From Schistocerca nitens (lineage: Eukaryota > Arthropoda > Insecta > Orthoptera > Acrididae), in assembly GCF_023898315.1 (NCBI RefSeq), contig NC_064615.1, forward strand, positions 7,698,501 to 7,762,500: 64,000 nucleotides of DNA, given 5' to 3'. The translations under genes were made by a program, and so were the position numbers. This document shows, in pieces, positions 22,443 to 32,400 of this stretch (positions within the stretch are counted from its first letter, which is position 1; every line of letters starts with the position of its first letter). Under the pieces are notes generated by a model. It saw only the letters and a list, made by a program, of their open reading frames with translations. It did no database searches and was not told the DNA's origin.

Positions 22443-22481
<39 letters not shown>
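22443..22481. repeat. (TG)n microsatellite
   Basis: About 19 TG units, immediately before a Tc1 fragment. Confidence 0.95.
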
Positions 22482-22485
<4 letters not shown>

Positions 22486-22489
22486 GGCA

Positions 22490-22990
22490 ACGACACACTC
22501 AAATTTTCAGCTGGTCCCAAACATGCTCAGTCGGATACAAAAGGTAAAGCCATTCCTTCTACTTGTTTGACTCTTGTGTCCTGGATAAACGGGATCACTA
22601 CGTGTATGCTGTTTGTTCGTGCACTGTCGTCTTGAAAGAAGCACCCTTTGCACGGGCTGGACGACAGGTAGGGAATCGTGTCGTAGTACTTCATTTTCGA
22701 TGTCAACGGTAGGCGTCCAACATTCATACGTGACATAAGACCGACCTCCTTCATAACCTGTAGCCTTGCATCGCCTGTGACACTCTTTACGACTATCATC
22801 AGGTGCAGGACGCGTCCTGCGCTCGTCGGTGAAGAGAACCTGTCGCCATTGACTTACCGCTTACTGGCCATGTATGGGACTTTGCTGCTTTTTTATGACT
22901 AGCGCGACGTAGGTGACGATGACGAGGAGTCAGTGCAATATAAACCACAAAATTTATGACGCCCTTGCCCACTTTAAACATAATAGCTTG
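22490..22990 (-). pseudogene. Tc1-like transposase fragment
   Basis: Minus-strand debris of a Tc1-type transposase: LTPRHRHLRRA (about 22935), VLFTDE (about 22830), CFFQDDSAR (about 22640, the second catalytic Asp region), FIQDTRVKQVE (about 22590), and YPTEHVWDQL (about 22525, the third acidic residue region). Several frameshifts and a loss of spacing around the ARPH box make it inactive. No TIRs were seen. Confidence 0.55.
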
Positions 22991-24174
22991 TATCCGAATT
23001 TTCAATAAAATAACATGCTTCACAGAAGTTTGTCCACACAAAACGTCAGGGATTATGAGAAGACCGGTTCACTCAGTTACGACAAATCCTTGCAATATGT
23101 CCAATATTAGGTACACTGGTTTTTTTTTTTTAAGTTATGAAAGAGTGCACCAAACCTGACTTCTTCTCGTTTAAAATAATTTCCTCTTCCGTTATTACAG
23201 GAGTACTAAATCAAATCGCAAGTGACGGCGCTATTAACAGTTGTGCAGGCGTTTTCGCAGCCTTCCGGCACATCAGAGGCACCGCCTACATTAGTGCGCC
23301 ATTAACACGCTCCCTAGCTCTCTCTTCGGCGATTATTTACGCCAGCGGTTTTTACTATTAATCTCGTAAAGAATTCGTAACTCAAAAGTTATTTCTTCAG
23401 AGGTAAGTAACTTATCAGGCCATAACCGAAGCATTAATCTATTCGCACACCCGTTCCTCTGTCTACAAAACCGGTGCAAATATATCGGTGAAACGTCTGG
23501 TTACATCAGTGTTAGATCATTACACACATTCATTAAAGAATTGGTTGTTACGAGATGAGAATCCTCAGTGATCAGTACGTGGACGAACCACATAATCGTT
23601 GTCTCTCCTCACCCTCTCCTTTCCTCCACATCCCGTTTTAAATCTCTCTCCTTTACAGTCACGGCAATGCAATTCCTGTTAATGGTACAAGTTTAAGGCG
23701 CACATAATCAAGGATTGGAATACTGAAACCGTATGTACAGCTATATTATTTATATAGCTTACAACACAAATGTATAGATACTAAGCTTATAACGATATCT
23801 GGATATGACTACAACGTGCATGACGATTTGTTCGCATAAATATACATAAGTGCATGAAATTCATTCATAAATGCATGAAATTCGTAACTGTCTTTCTACA
23901 CTGTCCTTTACGTGCACAATAAAAGTTCCTGGAGATGGGCACACGGCCCAGAGCCGCTACCCCTACCTTGCTGCTGCAAGTTGCGTGAAAGCGCATACGA
24001 TGTTACCGAATTCTGGCGACAAACGCCGAAGTGTTCAGTAACTCTTGCGCTTCCAAGCAGAAAACACGTCTGCATCTGTTGTGTACTTCAGTGCTGCCGA
24101 GGCAGAATATAAAATGCGGCAACTTGGTGCAAAGAACACGAGACTGTTTTAATTCAACTGTATGATAGGAATTG
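22991..24174. other. No recognised gene
   Basis: Mixed composition with short frames on both strands and no known domain or repeat. Confidence 0.4.
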
Positions 24175-24460
24175 TATAATAGTGAAACATTTGAGATGTG
24201 GTGCTCCAGAAGATTGTTGAAAATTACATGGACTGATAACGTAAAGAACTAGGAGGTTCTCTGCAGATTCGGCGGGGGAAGGAATATATGGAATACACTG
24301 GCAAGAAGAAGAGGCATCAGGGAATAATTTCCATGGTACTAGAGAGAGCTGTAGACGGTACAAACTGAAGAGGAAGGAAGAGACTGGAATACATCCAGCT
24401 AATAATTAAGAACACAGGTTGCAAGTGCTACTCTGGTTTGATACGGCCTACCACGAATTA
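24175..24460 (+). pseudogene. RTE LINE C-terminal fragment, old
   Basis: The plus strand reads FEMWCSRRLLKITWTDNV, then GRNIWNTLARRRGI, and later NTGCKCYSGL. This is the same C-terminal block as in RTE copies 1-3 (EAFEMWCYRRML..IRWVDHV) but far more diverged, with stops. Probably an older or different RTE subfamily. Confidence 0.6.
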
Positions 24461-24564
24461 CTTTTCATCTCACTGAGAAAGGTGATGAATAAAAAAGAAA
24501 TAAAAAGAATTAGAGAAGAAAATCCGGGCACCGAGGGTTCCCTACGAGCTTAAGTACATATATA

Positions 24565-25986
24565 CACTCCTGGAAATTGAAATAAGAACACCGTGAATTC
24601 ATTGTCCCAGGAAGGGGAAACTTTATTGACACATTCCTGGGGTCAGATACATCACATGATCACACTGACAGAACCACAGGCACATAGACACAGGCAACAG
24701 AGCATGCACAATGTCGGCACTAGTACCGTGTATATCCACCTTTCGCAGCAATGCAGGCTGCTATTCTCCCGTGGAGACGATCGTAGAGATGCTGGATGTA
24801 GTCCTGTGGAACGGCTTGCCATGCCATTTCCACCTGGCGCCTCAGTTGGACCAGCGTTCGTGCTGGACGTGCAGACCGCGTGAGACGACGCTTCATCCAG
24901 TCCCAAACATGCTCAATGGGGGACAGATCCGGAGATCTTGCTGGCCAGGGTAGTTGACTTACACCTTCTAGAGCACGTTGGGTGGCACGGCATACATGCG
25001 GACGTGCATTGTCCTGTTGGAACAGCAAGTTCCCTTGCCGGTCTAAGAATGGTAGAACGATGGGTTCGATGACGGTTTGGATGTACCGTGCACTATTCAG
25101 TGTCCCCTCGACGATCACCAGTGGTGTACGGCCAGTGTAGGAGATCGCTCCCCACACCATGATGCCGGGTGTTGGCCCTGTGTGCCTCGGTCGTATGCAG
25201 TCCTGATTGTGGCGCTCACCTGCACGGCGCCAAACACGCATACGACCATCATTGGCACCAAGGCAGAAGCGACTCTCATCGCTGAAGACGACACGTCTCC
25301 ATTCGTCCCTCCATTCACGCCTGTCGCGACACCACTGGAGGCGGGCTGCACGATGTTGGGGCGTGAGCGGAAGACGGCCTAACGGTGTGCGGGAGCGTAG
25401 CCCAGCTTCATGGAGACGGTTGCGAATAGTCCTCGCCGATACCCCAGGAGCAACAGTGTCCCTAATTTGCTGGGAAGTGGCGGTGCGGTCCCCTACGGCA
25501 CTGCGTAGGATCCTACGGTCTTGGCGTGCATCCGTGCGTCGCTGCGGTCCGGTCCCAGGTCGACGGGCACGTGCACCTTCCGCCGACCACTGGCGACAAC
25601 ATCGATGTACTGTGGAGACCTCACGCCCCACGTGTTCAGCAATTCGGCGGTACGTCCACCCGGCCTCCCGCATGCCCACTATACGCCCTCGCTCAAAGTC
25701 CGTCAACTGCACATACGGTTCACGTCCACGCTGTCGCGGCATGCTACCAGTGTTAAAGACTGCGATGGAGCTCCGTATGCCACGGCAAACTGGCTGACAC
25801 TGACGGCGGCGGTGCACAAATGCTGCGCAGCTAGCGCCATTCGACGGCCAACACCGCGGTTCTTGGTGTGTCCGCTGTGCCGTGCGTGTGATCATTGCTT
25901 GTACAGCCCTCTCGCAGTGTCCGGAGCAAGTATGGTGGGTCTGACACACCGGTGTCAATGTGTTCTTTTTTCCATTTCCAGGAGTG
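24565..25986 (-). mobile_element. Intact Tc1-like element, copy A
   Basis: A 1422-bp element with terminal inverted repeats of about 27 bp starting CACTCCTGGAAATTGAAATA on the left and CACTCCTGGAAATGGAAAAA on the right (read inward). TA duplications flank it (24563-24564 and 25987-25988). It encodes one intact transposase. A second copy of identical length lies at 59077-60498 in the opposite orientation. Confidence 0.93.
24720..25742 (-). CDS. Tc1-like transposase, intact
   Basis: A 340-residue DNA transposase that would cut and paste the element by acting on its TIRs in the nucleus. I start at the ATG giving MPRQRGREPYVQL, because the same start is kept in copy B while the open frame upstream (to 26048) runs out of the element. 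Residues 8-55: first helix-turn-helix (FERGRIVGMREAGWTYRRIA). About 75-140: second helix-turn-helix with an arginine-rich link. Catalytic residues: Asp in FSDESRF, Asp in FQQDNARPH, Glu in SPDLSPIEHVW. By my count 32 residues separate the last two, against 34 in classical Tc1. It ends GGYTRY. No stop or frameshift is seen. Confidence 0.93.
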   Translation of the reverse strand: MPRQRGREPYVQLTDFERGRIVGMREAGWTYRRIAEHVGREVSTVHRCCRQWSAEGARARRPGTGPQRRTDARQDRRILRSAVGDRTATSQQIRDTVAPGVSARTIRNRLHEAGLRSRTPLGRLPLTPQHRAARLQWCRDRREWRDEWRRVVFSDESRFCLGANDGRMRVWRRAGERHNQDCIRPRHTGPTPGIMVWGAISYTGRTPLVIVEGTLNSARYIQTVIEPIVLPFLDRQGNLLFQQDNARPHVCRATQRALEGVSQLPWPARSPDLSPIEHVWDWMKRRLTRSARPARTLVQLRRQVEMAWQAVPQDYIQHLYDRLHGRIAACIAAKGGYTRY

Positions 25987-25988
25987 TA

Positions 25989-26459
25989 GATTGTTGTTGT
26001 TGTTCTTGTGGTCTTCAGTCCACAGACTCGTTTGATTAAGTTCTCCATGCTACTCTATCCTGTGCAAGCTTCTTCATCTCCCAGTAACTACAGCAACCTA
26101 CATCCTTCTGAATCTGCTTAGTGTACTCATCTCTTGGTCTCCCTCTACGATTGTTACCCTCCACGCTGCCCTCCAATGCTAAATTTGCGATCCGTTAATG
26201 CCTCAGAACATGTCCTACCAACCGGTCCTTTATTCTTGTCAAGTTGTGGCACAAACTCCTCTTCTCCCCAATTCTGTTCAATAACTCCTCATTAGTTATG
26301 TGATTTACCCATCTAATCTTCTGCATTCTTCTATGGCACCACATTTCGAAAGCTTCTATTCTCTTCTTGTCCAAACTATTTATCATCCATGTTTCACTTC
26401 CATACATGGCTACACTCCATACAAATACTTTCAGAAACGATTCCTGACACTTAAATCTA
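25989..26459 (-). mobile_element. RTE LINE copy 3, 3' segment
   Basis: The 3' end of a minus-strand RTE LINE, beginning with its GTTGTTGTTGTT tail (the complement of the CAA-repeat tail). It encodes the C-terminus: MYGSETW, EAFEMWCHRRMQ, GHVLRH (26195-26460). The element continues at 28007 after a mariner-type insertion. The Tc1 copy A ends two bases before this tail. Confidence 0.85.
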
Positions 26460-28006
26460 CGGGGTGTTTCAAAAATGACCGGTATATTTGAAACGGCAAT
26501 AAAAACTAAACGAGCAGCGATAGAAATACACCGTTTGTTGCAATATGCTTGGGACAACAGTACATTTTCAGGCGGACAAACTTTCGAAATTACAGTAGTT
26601 ACAATTTTCAACAACAGATGGCGCTGCAAGTGATGTGAAAGATATAGAAGACAACGCAGTCTGTGGGTGCGCCATTCTGTACGTCGTCTTTCTGCTGTAA
26701 GCGTGTGCTGTTCACAACGTGCAAGTGTGCTGTAGACAACATGGTTTATTCCTTAGAACAGAGGATTTTTCTGGTGCTGGAATTCCACCGCCTAGAACAC
26801 AGTGTTGTTGCAACAAGACGAAGTTTTCAACGGAGGTTTAATGTAACCAAAGGACCGAAAAGCGATACAATAAAGGATCTGTTTGAAAAATTTCAGCGGA
26901 CTGGGAACGTGACGGATGAACGTGCTGGAAAGGTAGGGCGACCGCGTACGGCAACCACAGAGGGCAACGCGCAGCTAGTGCAGCAGGTGATCCAACAGCG
27001 GCCTCGGGTTTCCGTTCGCCGTGTTGCAGCTGCGGTCCAAATGACGCCAACGTCCACGTATCGTCTCATGCGCCAGAGTTTACACCTCTATCCATACAAA
27101 ATTCAAACGCGGCAACCCCTCAGCGCCGCTACCATTGCTGCACGAGAGACATTCGCTAACGATATAGTGCACAGGATTGATGACGGCGATATGCATGTGG
27201 GCAGCATTTGGTTTACTGACGAAGCTTATTTGTACCTGGACGGCTTCGTCAATAAACAGAACTGGCGCATATGGGGAACCGAAAAGCCCCATGTTGCAGT
27301 CCCATCGTCCCTGCATCCTCAAAAAGTACTGGTCTGGGCCGCCATATCTTCCAAAGGAATCATTGGCCCATTTTTCAGATCCGAAACGATTACTGCATCA
27401 CGCTATCTGGACATTCTTCGTGAATTTGTGGCGGTACAAACTGCCTTAGACGACACTGCGAACACCTCGTGGTTTATGCAAGATGGTGCCCGGCCACATC
27501 GCACGGCCGACGTCTTTAATTTCCTGAATGAATATTTCGATGATCGTGTGATTGCTTTGGGCTATCCGAAACATACAGGAGGCGGCGTGGATTGGCCTCC
27601 CTATTCGCCAGACATGAACCCCTGTGACTTCTTTCTGTGGGGACACTTGAAAGACCAGGTGTACCGCAAGAATCCAGAAACAATTGAACAGCTGAAGCAG
27701 TACATCTCATCTGCATGTGAAGCCATTCCGCCAGACACGTTGTCAAAGGTTTCGGGTAATTTCATTCAGAGACTACGCCATATTATTGCTACGCATGGTG
27801 GATATGTGGAAAATATCGTACTATAGAGCTTCCCAGACCGCAGCGCCATCTGTTGTTGAAAATTGTAACTACTGTAATTTCGAAAGTTTGTCTGCCTGAA
27901 AATGTACTGTTGTCCCAAGCATATTGCAACAAACGGTGTATTTCTATCGTGCTCGTTTAGTTTTTATTGCCGTTTCAAATATACCGGTCATTTTTGAAAC
28001 ACCCTA
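26460..28006 (+). mobile_element. DUF4817-type mariner relative with long TIRs
   Basis: A 1547-bp element inserted at TA in the RTE (26458-26459 and 28007-28008). The terminal inverted repeats start GGGTGTTTCAAAAATGACCG and run about 166 bp (26462-26627 and 27840-28004), with only one substitution and one single-base indel by eye. Near-perfect TIRs plus an intact transposase mark a young insertion. Removing the element restores the RTE sequence ATCTATATTCGAT. Confidence 0.93.
26741..27826 (+). CDS. Mariner-superfamily transposase with DUF4817 N-terminus
   Basis: A 361-residue transposase, starting at the ATG giving MVYSLEQRIFLVLEF. An upstream in-frame start at 26663 would add 26 residues lacking the helix-turn-helix character. 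Residues 1-60: DUF4817-type helix-turn-helix. About 60-130: second DNA-binding part with KVGRPRTATT. Catalytic region: FTDEAYLYLDG (first Asp), FMQDGARPHRTAD (second Asp) and PPYSPDMNPCDFF (third Asp). By my count 47 residues lie between the second and third Asp, against 34 in classic mariner, because GYPKHTGGGVD and neighbouring residues are inserted. The C-terminus reads ATHGGYVENIVL. The frame is intact. Confidence 0.92.
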   Translation: MVYSLEQRIFLVLEFHRLEHSVVATRRSFQRRFNVTKGPKSDTIKDLFEKFQRTGNVTDERAGKVGRPRTATTEGNAQLVQQVIQQRPRVSVRRVAAAVQMTPTSTYRLMRQSLHLYPYKIQTRQPLSAATIAARETFANDIVHRIDDGDMHVGSIWFTDEAYLYLDGFVNKQNWRIWGTEKPHVAVPSSLHPQKVLVWAAISSKGIIGPFFRSETITASRYLDILREFVAVQTALDDTANTSWFMQDGARPHRTADVFNFLNEYFDDRVIALGYPKHTGGGVDWPPYSPDMNPCDFFLWGHLKDQVYRKNPETIEQLKQYISSACEAIPPDTLSKVSGNFIQRLRHIIATHGGYVENIVL

Positions 28007-29172
28007 TATATTCGATATTAACAAATTTCTTTTCTTCAGAAACGCTTTCCTTGCCATTGTCATTCTGCATTTTATATCCTCTCTACTTCGACCATCATCA
28101 GTTATTTTGCTCCCAAAATAGTGAACCTCCTTTACTACTTTAAGTGTCTCATTTCCTAATCTCATTCCCTCAGCATCACCCGAATTAATTCGAGTACATT
28201 CCATTATCCTCGTTTTGCTTTTGTTGGTGTTCATCTCATATCCTCCTTTCAAGACACTGTCCATTCCTTTCAGCTGCTCTTCCAAGTCCTTTGCTGTCTC
28301 TGACAGAATTACAATGTCATCGTAGAACCTCAAGGTTTTTATTTCTTCTCCATGGAATTTAATACCTACCCCGAATTTTTATTTTGTTTCCTTTACTGCT
28401 TGCTCAATATACATATTGAATAACATCGGGGATAGGCTACAACCCTGTCTCACTCCTTTCCCAACCACTGCTTCCCTTTCATGCCCCTCGACTCTTATAA
28501 CTGCCATCTGGTTTCTGTACAAATTGTAAATAGCCTTTCGCTCCCTGTATTTTACCCCTGCCACCTTCAGAATTTGAAAGAGAGTATTCCAGTCAACATT
28601 GTCAAAAGCTTTCTCTATGTCAACAAATGCTAGAAACGTAGGTTTGCCTTTCCTTAATCTAGCTTATAAGACAAGTCGTAGGGTCAGTATTGCCTCAGGT
28701 GTTCCAACATTTCTACAGAATCCAAACTGATCTTCCCCGAGGTCGGCTTCTACCAATTTTTCCATTCGTCTGTAAAGAATTCGTGTTATTATTTTGCAGC
28801 TGTGACTTATGAAACTGATAGTTCGGTAATTTTCACATCTGTCAACACCTGCTTTCTTTGGGATTGGCATTATTATATTCTTCTTGAGGTCTGAGGGTAT
28901 TTCGCCTGTCTCATATATTTTCCTCACCAGATGGTAGAGTTTTGTCAGGGCTGGCTCTAACAAGGCTGTCAGAAGTTCTAATGGAATGTTGTCTACTCCC
29001 GGGGCCTTGTTTCGACTCGGGTCTTTCAGTGCTCTGTCAAACTCTTCACGCAGCATCGTATCTCCCATTTCATCTTCATCTACATCCTCTTCCATTTCCA
29101 TAACGTTGTCCTCAAGTACATCGCCCTTGTATAGACCCTCTATATACTCCTTCCACCTTTCTGCTTTCCCTT
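28007..29172 (-). pseudogene. RTE LINE copy 3, reverse transcriptase segment
   Basis: The middle part of RTE copy 3 on the minus strand. 28664-29101 encodes the RT start (APGVDNIPLELLTAL, IPIPKKAGVDRCENYR). 28379-28564 holds RQGCSLSPMLFNMYIEQ. 28004-28333 holds the palm, where FADDIVIL has become FYDDIVIL, a change next to the catalytic pair. There is a stop near 28664 and a frame break at about 28380. It is bounded on the left by the DUF4817 mariner and on the right by the LTR element. Confidence 0.82.
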
Positions 29173-29770
29173 TGTAAGTAGGCTGTTTAGGTTTTTATTT
29201 TGGTACTATGTATGTAGGCTGTTTAGGTTTTTATATTGGAACGCCACGTAGCGCTCTGTATGAAAATCACTGGCTGTGCTATGTGCAGTCTGTGGCTGGT
29301 TTGCATTGTTGTTGGCCATTGAAGTGTTGGGCAGTTGGCTGTTAACAGCGCGTAGCGTTACGCAGTTGGAGGTGAGCTGCCAGTAGTGGTGGATGTGGGG
29401 AGAGAAATGGCGGAGTTTTGAAATTTGTAAGACTGGATGTCATGAACTGCTATATATATTATGACTATTAAGGTAAATACATTGTTTGTTCTCTATTAAA
29501 ATCTCTCATTTGCTAACTATGCCTATCAGTAGTTAGTGCCTTCCGTAGTTTGAATCTTTTATTTAGCTGGCAGTAGTGGCGCTCGCTGTATTGCAGTTGT
29601 TTGAGTAACCAAGATTTTTGTGAGGTAAGTGATTTGTGAAAGGTATAGTTTAATGTTAGTCAGGGCCATTCTTTTGTAGGGATTATTGAAAGTCGGATTC
29701 CGTTGCGCTAAAAAATATTGTGTGTCAGTTTAAGCACAGTCTTGTATAATTTTTCTACGGGGACGTTTCA
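29173..29770 (+). repeat. 5' LTR of gag-only element
   Basis: Starts TGTAAGTAGGCTGTTTAGGT and ends GGGGACGTTTCA, giving TG..CA ends. The opening GTAGGCTGTTTAGGTTTTTA is itself duplicated about 41 bp downstream. A TATATATATTATGAC near 29448 may serve as a TATA box. It matches 38004-38595 with scattered substitutions and small indels, so some time has passed since insertion. Confidence 0.9.
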
Positions 29771-29774
29771 TATG

Positions 29775-29792
29775 TGGACCCTTAGCCGAGGA
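29775..29792 (+). other. Candidate primer-binding site
   Basis: TGGACCCTTAGCCGAGGA follows the 5' LTR by four bases. Primer-binding sites usually start TGG, complementary to tRNA CCA ends. I cannot name the tRNA. Confidence 0.35.
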
Positions 29793-30075
29793 TACCTCAC
29801 TGGAATCTTCTGATTTTTTGTTGTAGTTTGTGTAATTAGTGTAGCTTTTGTTTATTGCTAGCGCGTAATTATAGAGAGAATTTCCTTTGTAGTTGTAGTT
29901 TTTCATTGTGGTACAGTAAAACAGTTGTGGCATGCATGTAGATTTGCAGCAAGTATTTCGCAGATGCTCTTGCAATTAACGAGATATTGTTTTCAGTGCT
30001 ACGTTAATGTGTTCTCTTATTTTTGCTCTTCAAATTGTGCTTTTCTGTGTTGTCATGTGAAACATTGTGACAATA

Positions 30076-32400
30076 ATGGCGTGTGAAAAACGTAATACTA
30101 GGCTCCAAAGTAAACTGAGAAATGATAGTGTAGACGAAAGCAGTGTGTTAGCGCCACCGAGTAATGAATTAACTAATGTTCAAAGTAGTAATTTGGTAAT
30201 TGTGCATAGGGAAATGGAGCGGGCTGCAAACAATGGTGTAGACAGTGAAACAATTAGTGAACAGGGAAGCATTATCGATCGATCGGTCGGCAACAGCTTG
30301 CCTCAGGAATCCGAAATGACAGGACACAATCTTGCAAATACTGTAGATTCAGGTTTTGCGTCCTCACCGTTTTCTCAAATAAGTCAAGACACATTTTCTG
30401 CTTTTCAAACTGCGAATATTGCCGGTTCAAATGCATTGCCGAATAGCACTGAGGAACATGTTGCAGACACCAGTGCATTGTTATTACAATTAATGCCACA
30501 AATGGGACAAAAGCTTCAAAAGTTAGACAAAATGGAACAAAATCTTCAAAAGTTAGAGACAATGGAACAAAATCAGAGACAAACACAGCAACAGTTGGAC
30601 ACAATGGAACAAAATCAGAGACAAACACAGCAAAAGCTTCAAAAGTTAGACACCACACTTGAACAAACACGTGAAGATTTAACTACTGAATTACATAACA
30701 TTGAATCGAAATGTCAAAAAGTCTGTAATGACGTAAAAACACAGATTGATGAGCATTTTCAACCTATTTTTTCGCGGCATGAAAATGCATTACAGAATCA
30801 GGAAGCAGCCATAAGAGAATTGCAAACTATTGTTCATGAAAGTCATGAGACCTTGCAAGCTAAAATTGACTCAGTTGCATCTACCGATTCGGTTACGCAA
30901 CTTGCAAAAAGTCAAAACTTAAAGGACATAGTAGATACTCTGAAAATTGGTTCAGAAAGACACATGGAGGAAATTAGTTCATTATCAGAGTAAGTAGTTG
31001 ATCTTTCGGATCAGCTAAATAATTTATCTACGAAGGTAGATGATAATCTGAATGACACAAAACCGGTAGTCTTTAATGACACAGAAGAGTGCGAACAAAT
31101 TAGGAAATTCAAACAAAATCAGAATAAAATTAATACGCAACACCAAGGAGAAATCTGGGAAGTACAAGATCAGCTGACACAGGTAATACAAGAATTACGT
31201 ATTTCAGAGGACACTCGCGCTCCAATACGGGAAGAGGGACATAGAAATACGGAAAAGCCACAAAATAATAACACAGGGCACTTCGGAAATTATGAAAGAA
31301 ATTGGCAAGGTGCACCGAATTTTGAAATGGAACCGCCGAAACGACGTAACAATGACCGACATACGACTCGCCGACATGATCATTTTGACTATAAGCTGTT
31401 CATTACTACACGTAAATTCAAAACACTTAAGAATTCTGGGAATTCCGGCAACGATATTCATCCACAAGCGTGGCTTCATCAATTCTCTCTTTATTTTCCT
31501 TCCAACTGGTCATTGCAGCACAGATTAGAATTTATGTGTGCCTACTTAGAGAATGAACCAGCTGTAAGAATGCGATCGGTCATTCACGATTGTCACAGTG
31601 AAGGAGAATTTTATCATGCCTTCCTCTCAGCGTATTGGTCTCAAGCTACACAAGACCGAGTAAAACATAGCATCATAATGATGAAACGTTTCGAACAATC
31701 TGAATTTTCCAGTCTCATGAAATATTTTGAAGACATGTTGCATAAGAATCAGTATCTTTCAAACCCATACAGCCCCTCAGAACTCATCCGCATTTGCTTA
31801 ATCAAATTACCTGAACATTTACGACATATTATTTAGGCAGGACGTTGCAAAGACGAGATTGAAGCTTTTCAGGGACTGTTACAAGAATTAGGAATTGACA
31901 TAGACAGTCGCGGGATGCGAAAACAGGAAAACAATCACTACAGGTCACGTACGTCACAATTCCGTGACGACAGAAACAATAACTGGACACGACAAGTCTA
32001 TTCTTACAACGCAAATCGTGACCAAAACAGACACCACCCATATGACAACCACTGGCAGAGTAATAATAGTTACATAGAAAGATCGCATTTCCGTAGTAAT
32101 GAATATGACAGAGATTACCATAGAATCAGACAATATGGGAACAAAAACAATTATTATCAAGGGAGACAGAATAACTTCAGACGCAACAGTTCATTGCGCA
32201 GTTACGATTCCGGGAGAAATTCTCCACCACATGACCGACAAACAAGAAACTATGTAAACTACCGACAAAACGACAGACCCGAATTCCATCAGAACTGGCG
32301 GGACTCAAACAGAGCAGGGCCCTCTCGACAAGGTGAATTTGTAGAAGTTAGGTCTCCAAATCCCAATAACGACGCCCGCCAACAAAGAGACAGACAATGA
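30076..32400 (+). pseudogene. Gag polyprotein with two in-frame stops
   Basis: One reading frame of 775 codons interrupted only by TAA at 30991-30993 and TAG at 31834-31836; the frame is otherwise kept throughout. Residues about 130-280 form a heptad-rich coiled coil with repeated MEQNQRQTQQ units. A capsid-like part around 31450-31830 has HPQAWLHQF, RLEFMCAYLENEPAVRM and EFYHAFLSAYWS, resembling the capsid part at 40577-41000 of the downstream Gypsy element (HPLDFWNDF..EFKIAFINEYWS). The last 160 residues are rich in Asn, Arg and Tyr, with no CCHC zinc knuckle. The protein would bind and package element RNA. It is now interrupted unless the stops are read through. Confidence 0.8.

Noticed and set aside
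25077..26039. Long plus-strand frames (for example 25207-25797 and 25521-26039)
   Set aside because: They lie antisense to the intact Tc1 transposase at 24720-25742 and are mirrored in copy B at 59000-59990; they are shadows of a GC-rich coding strand.
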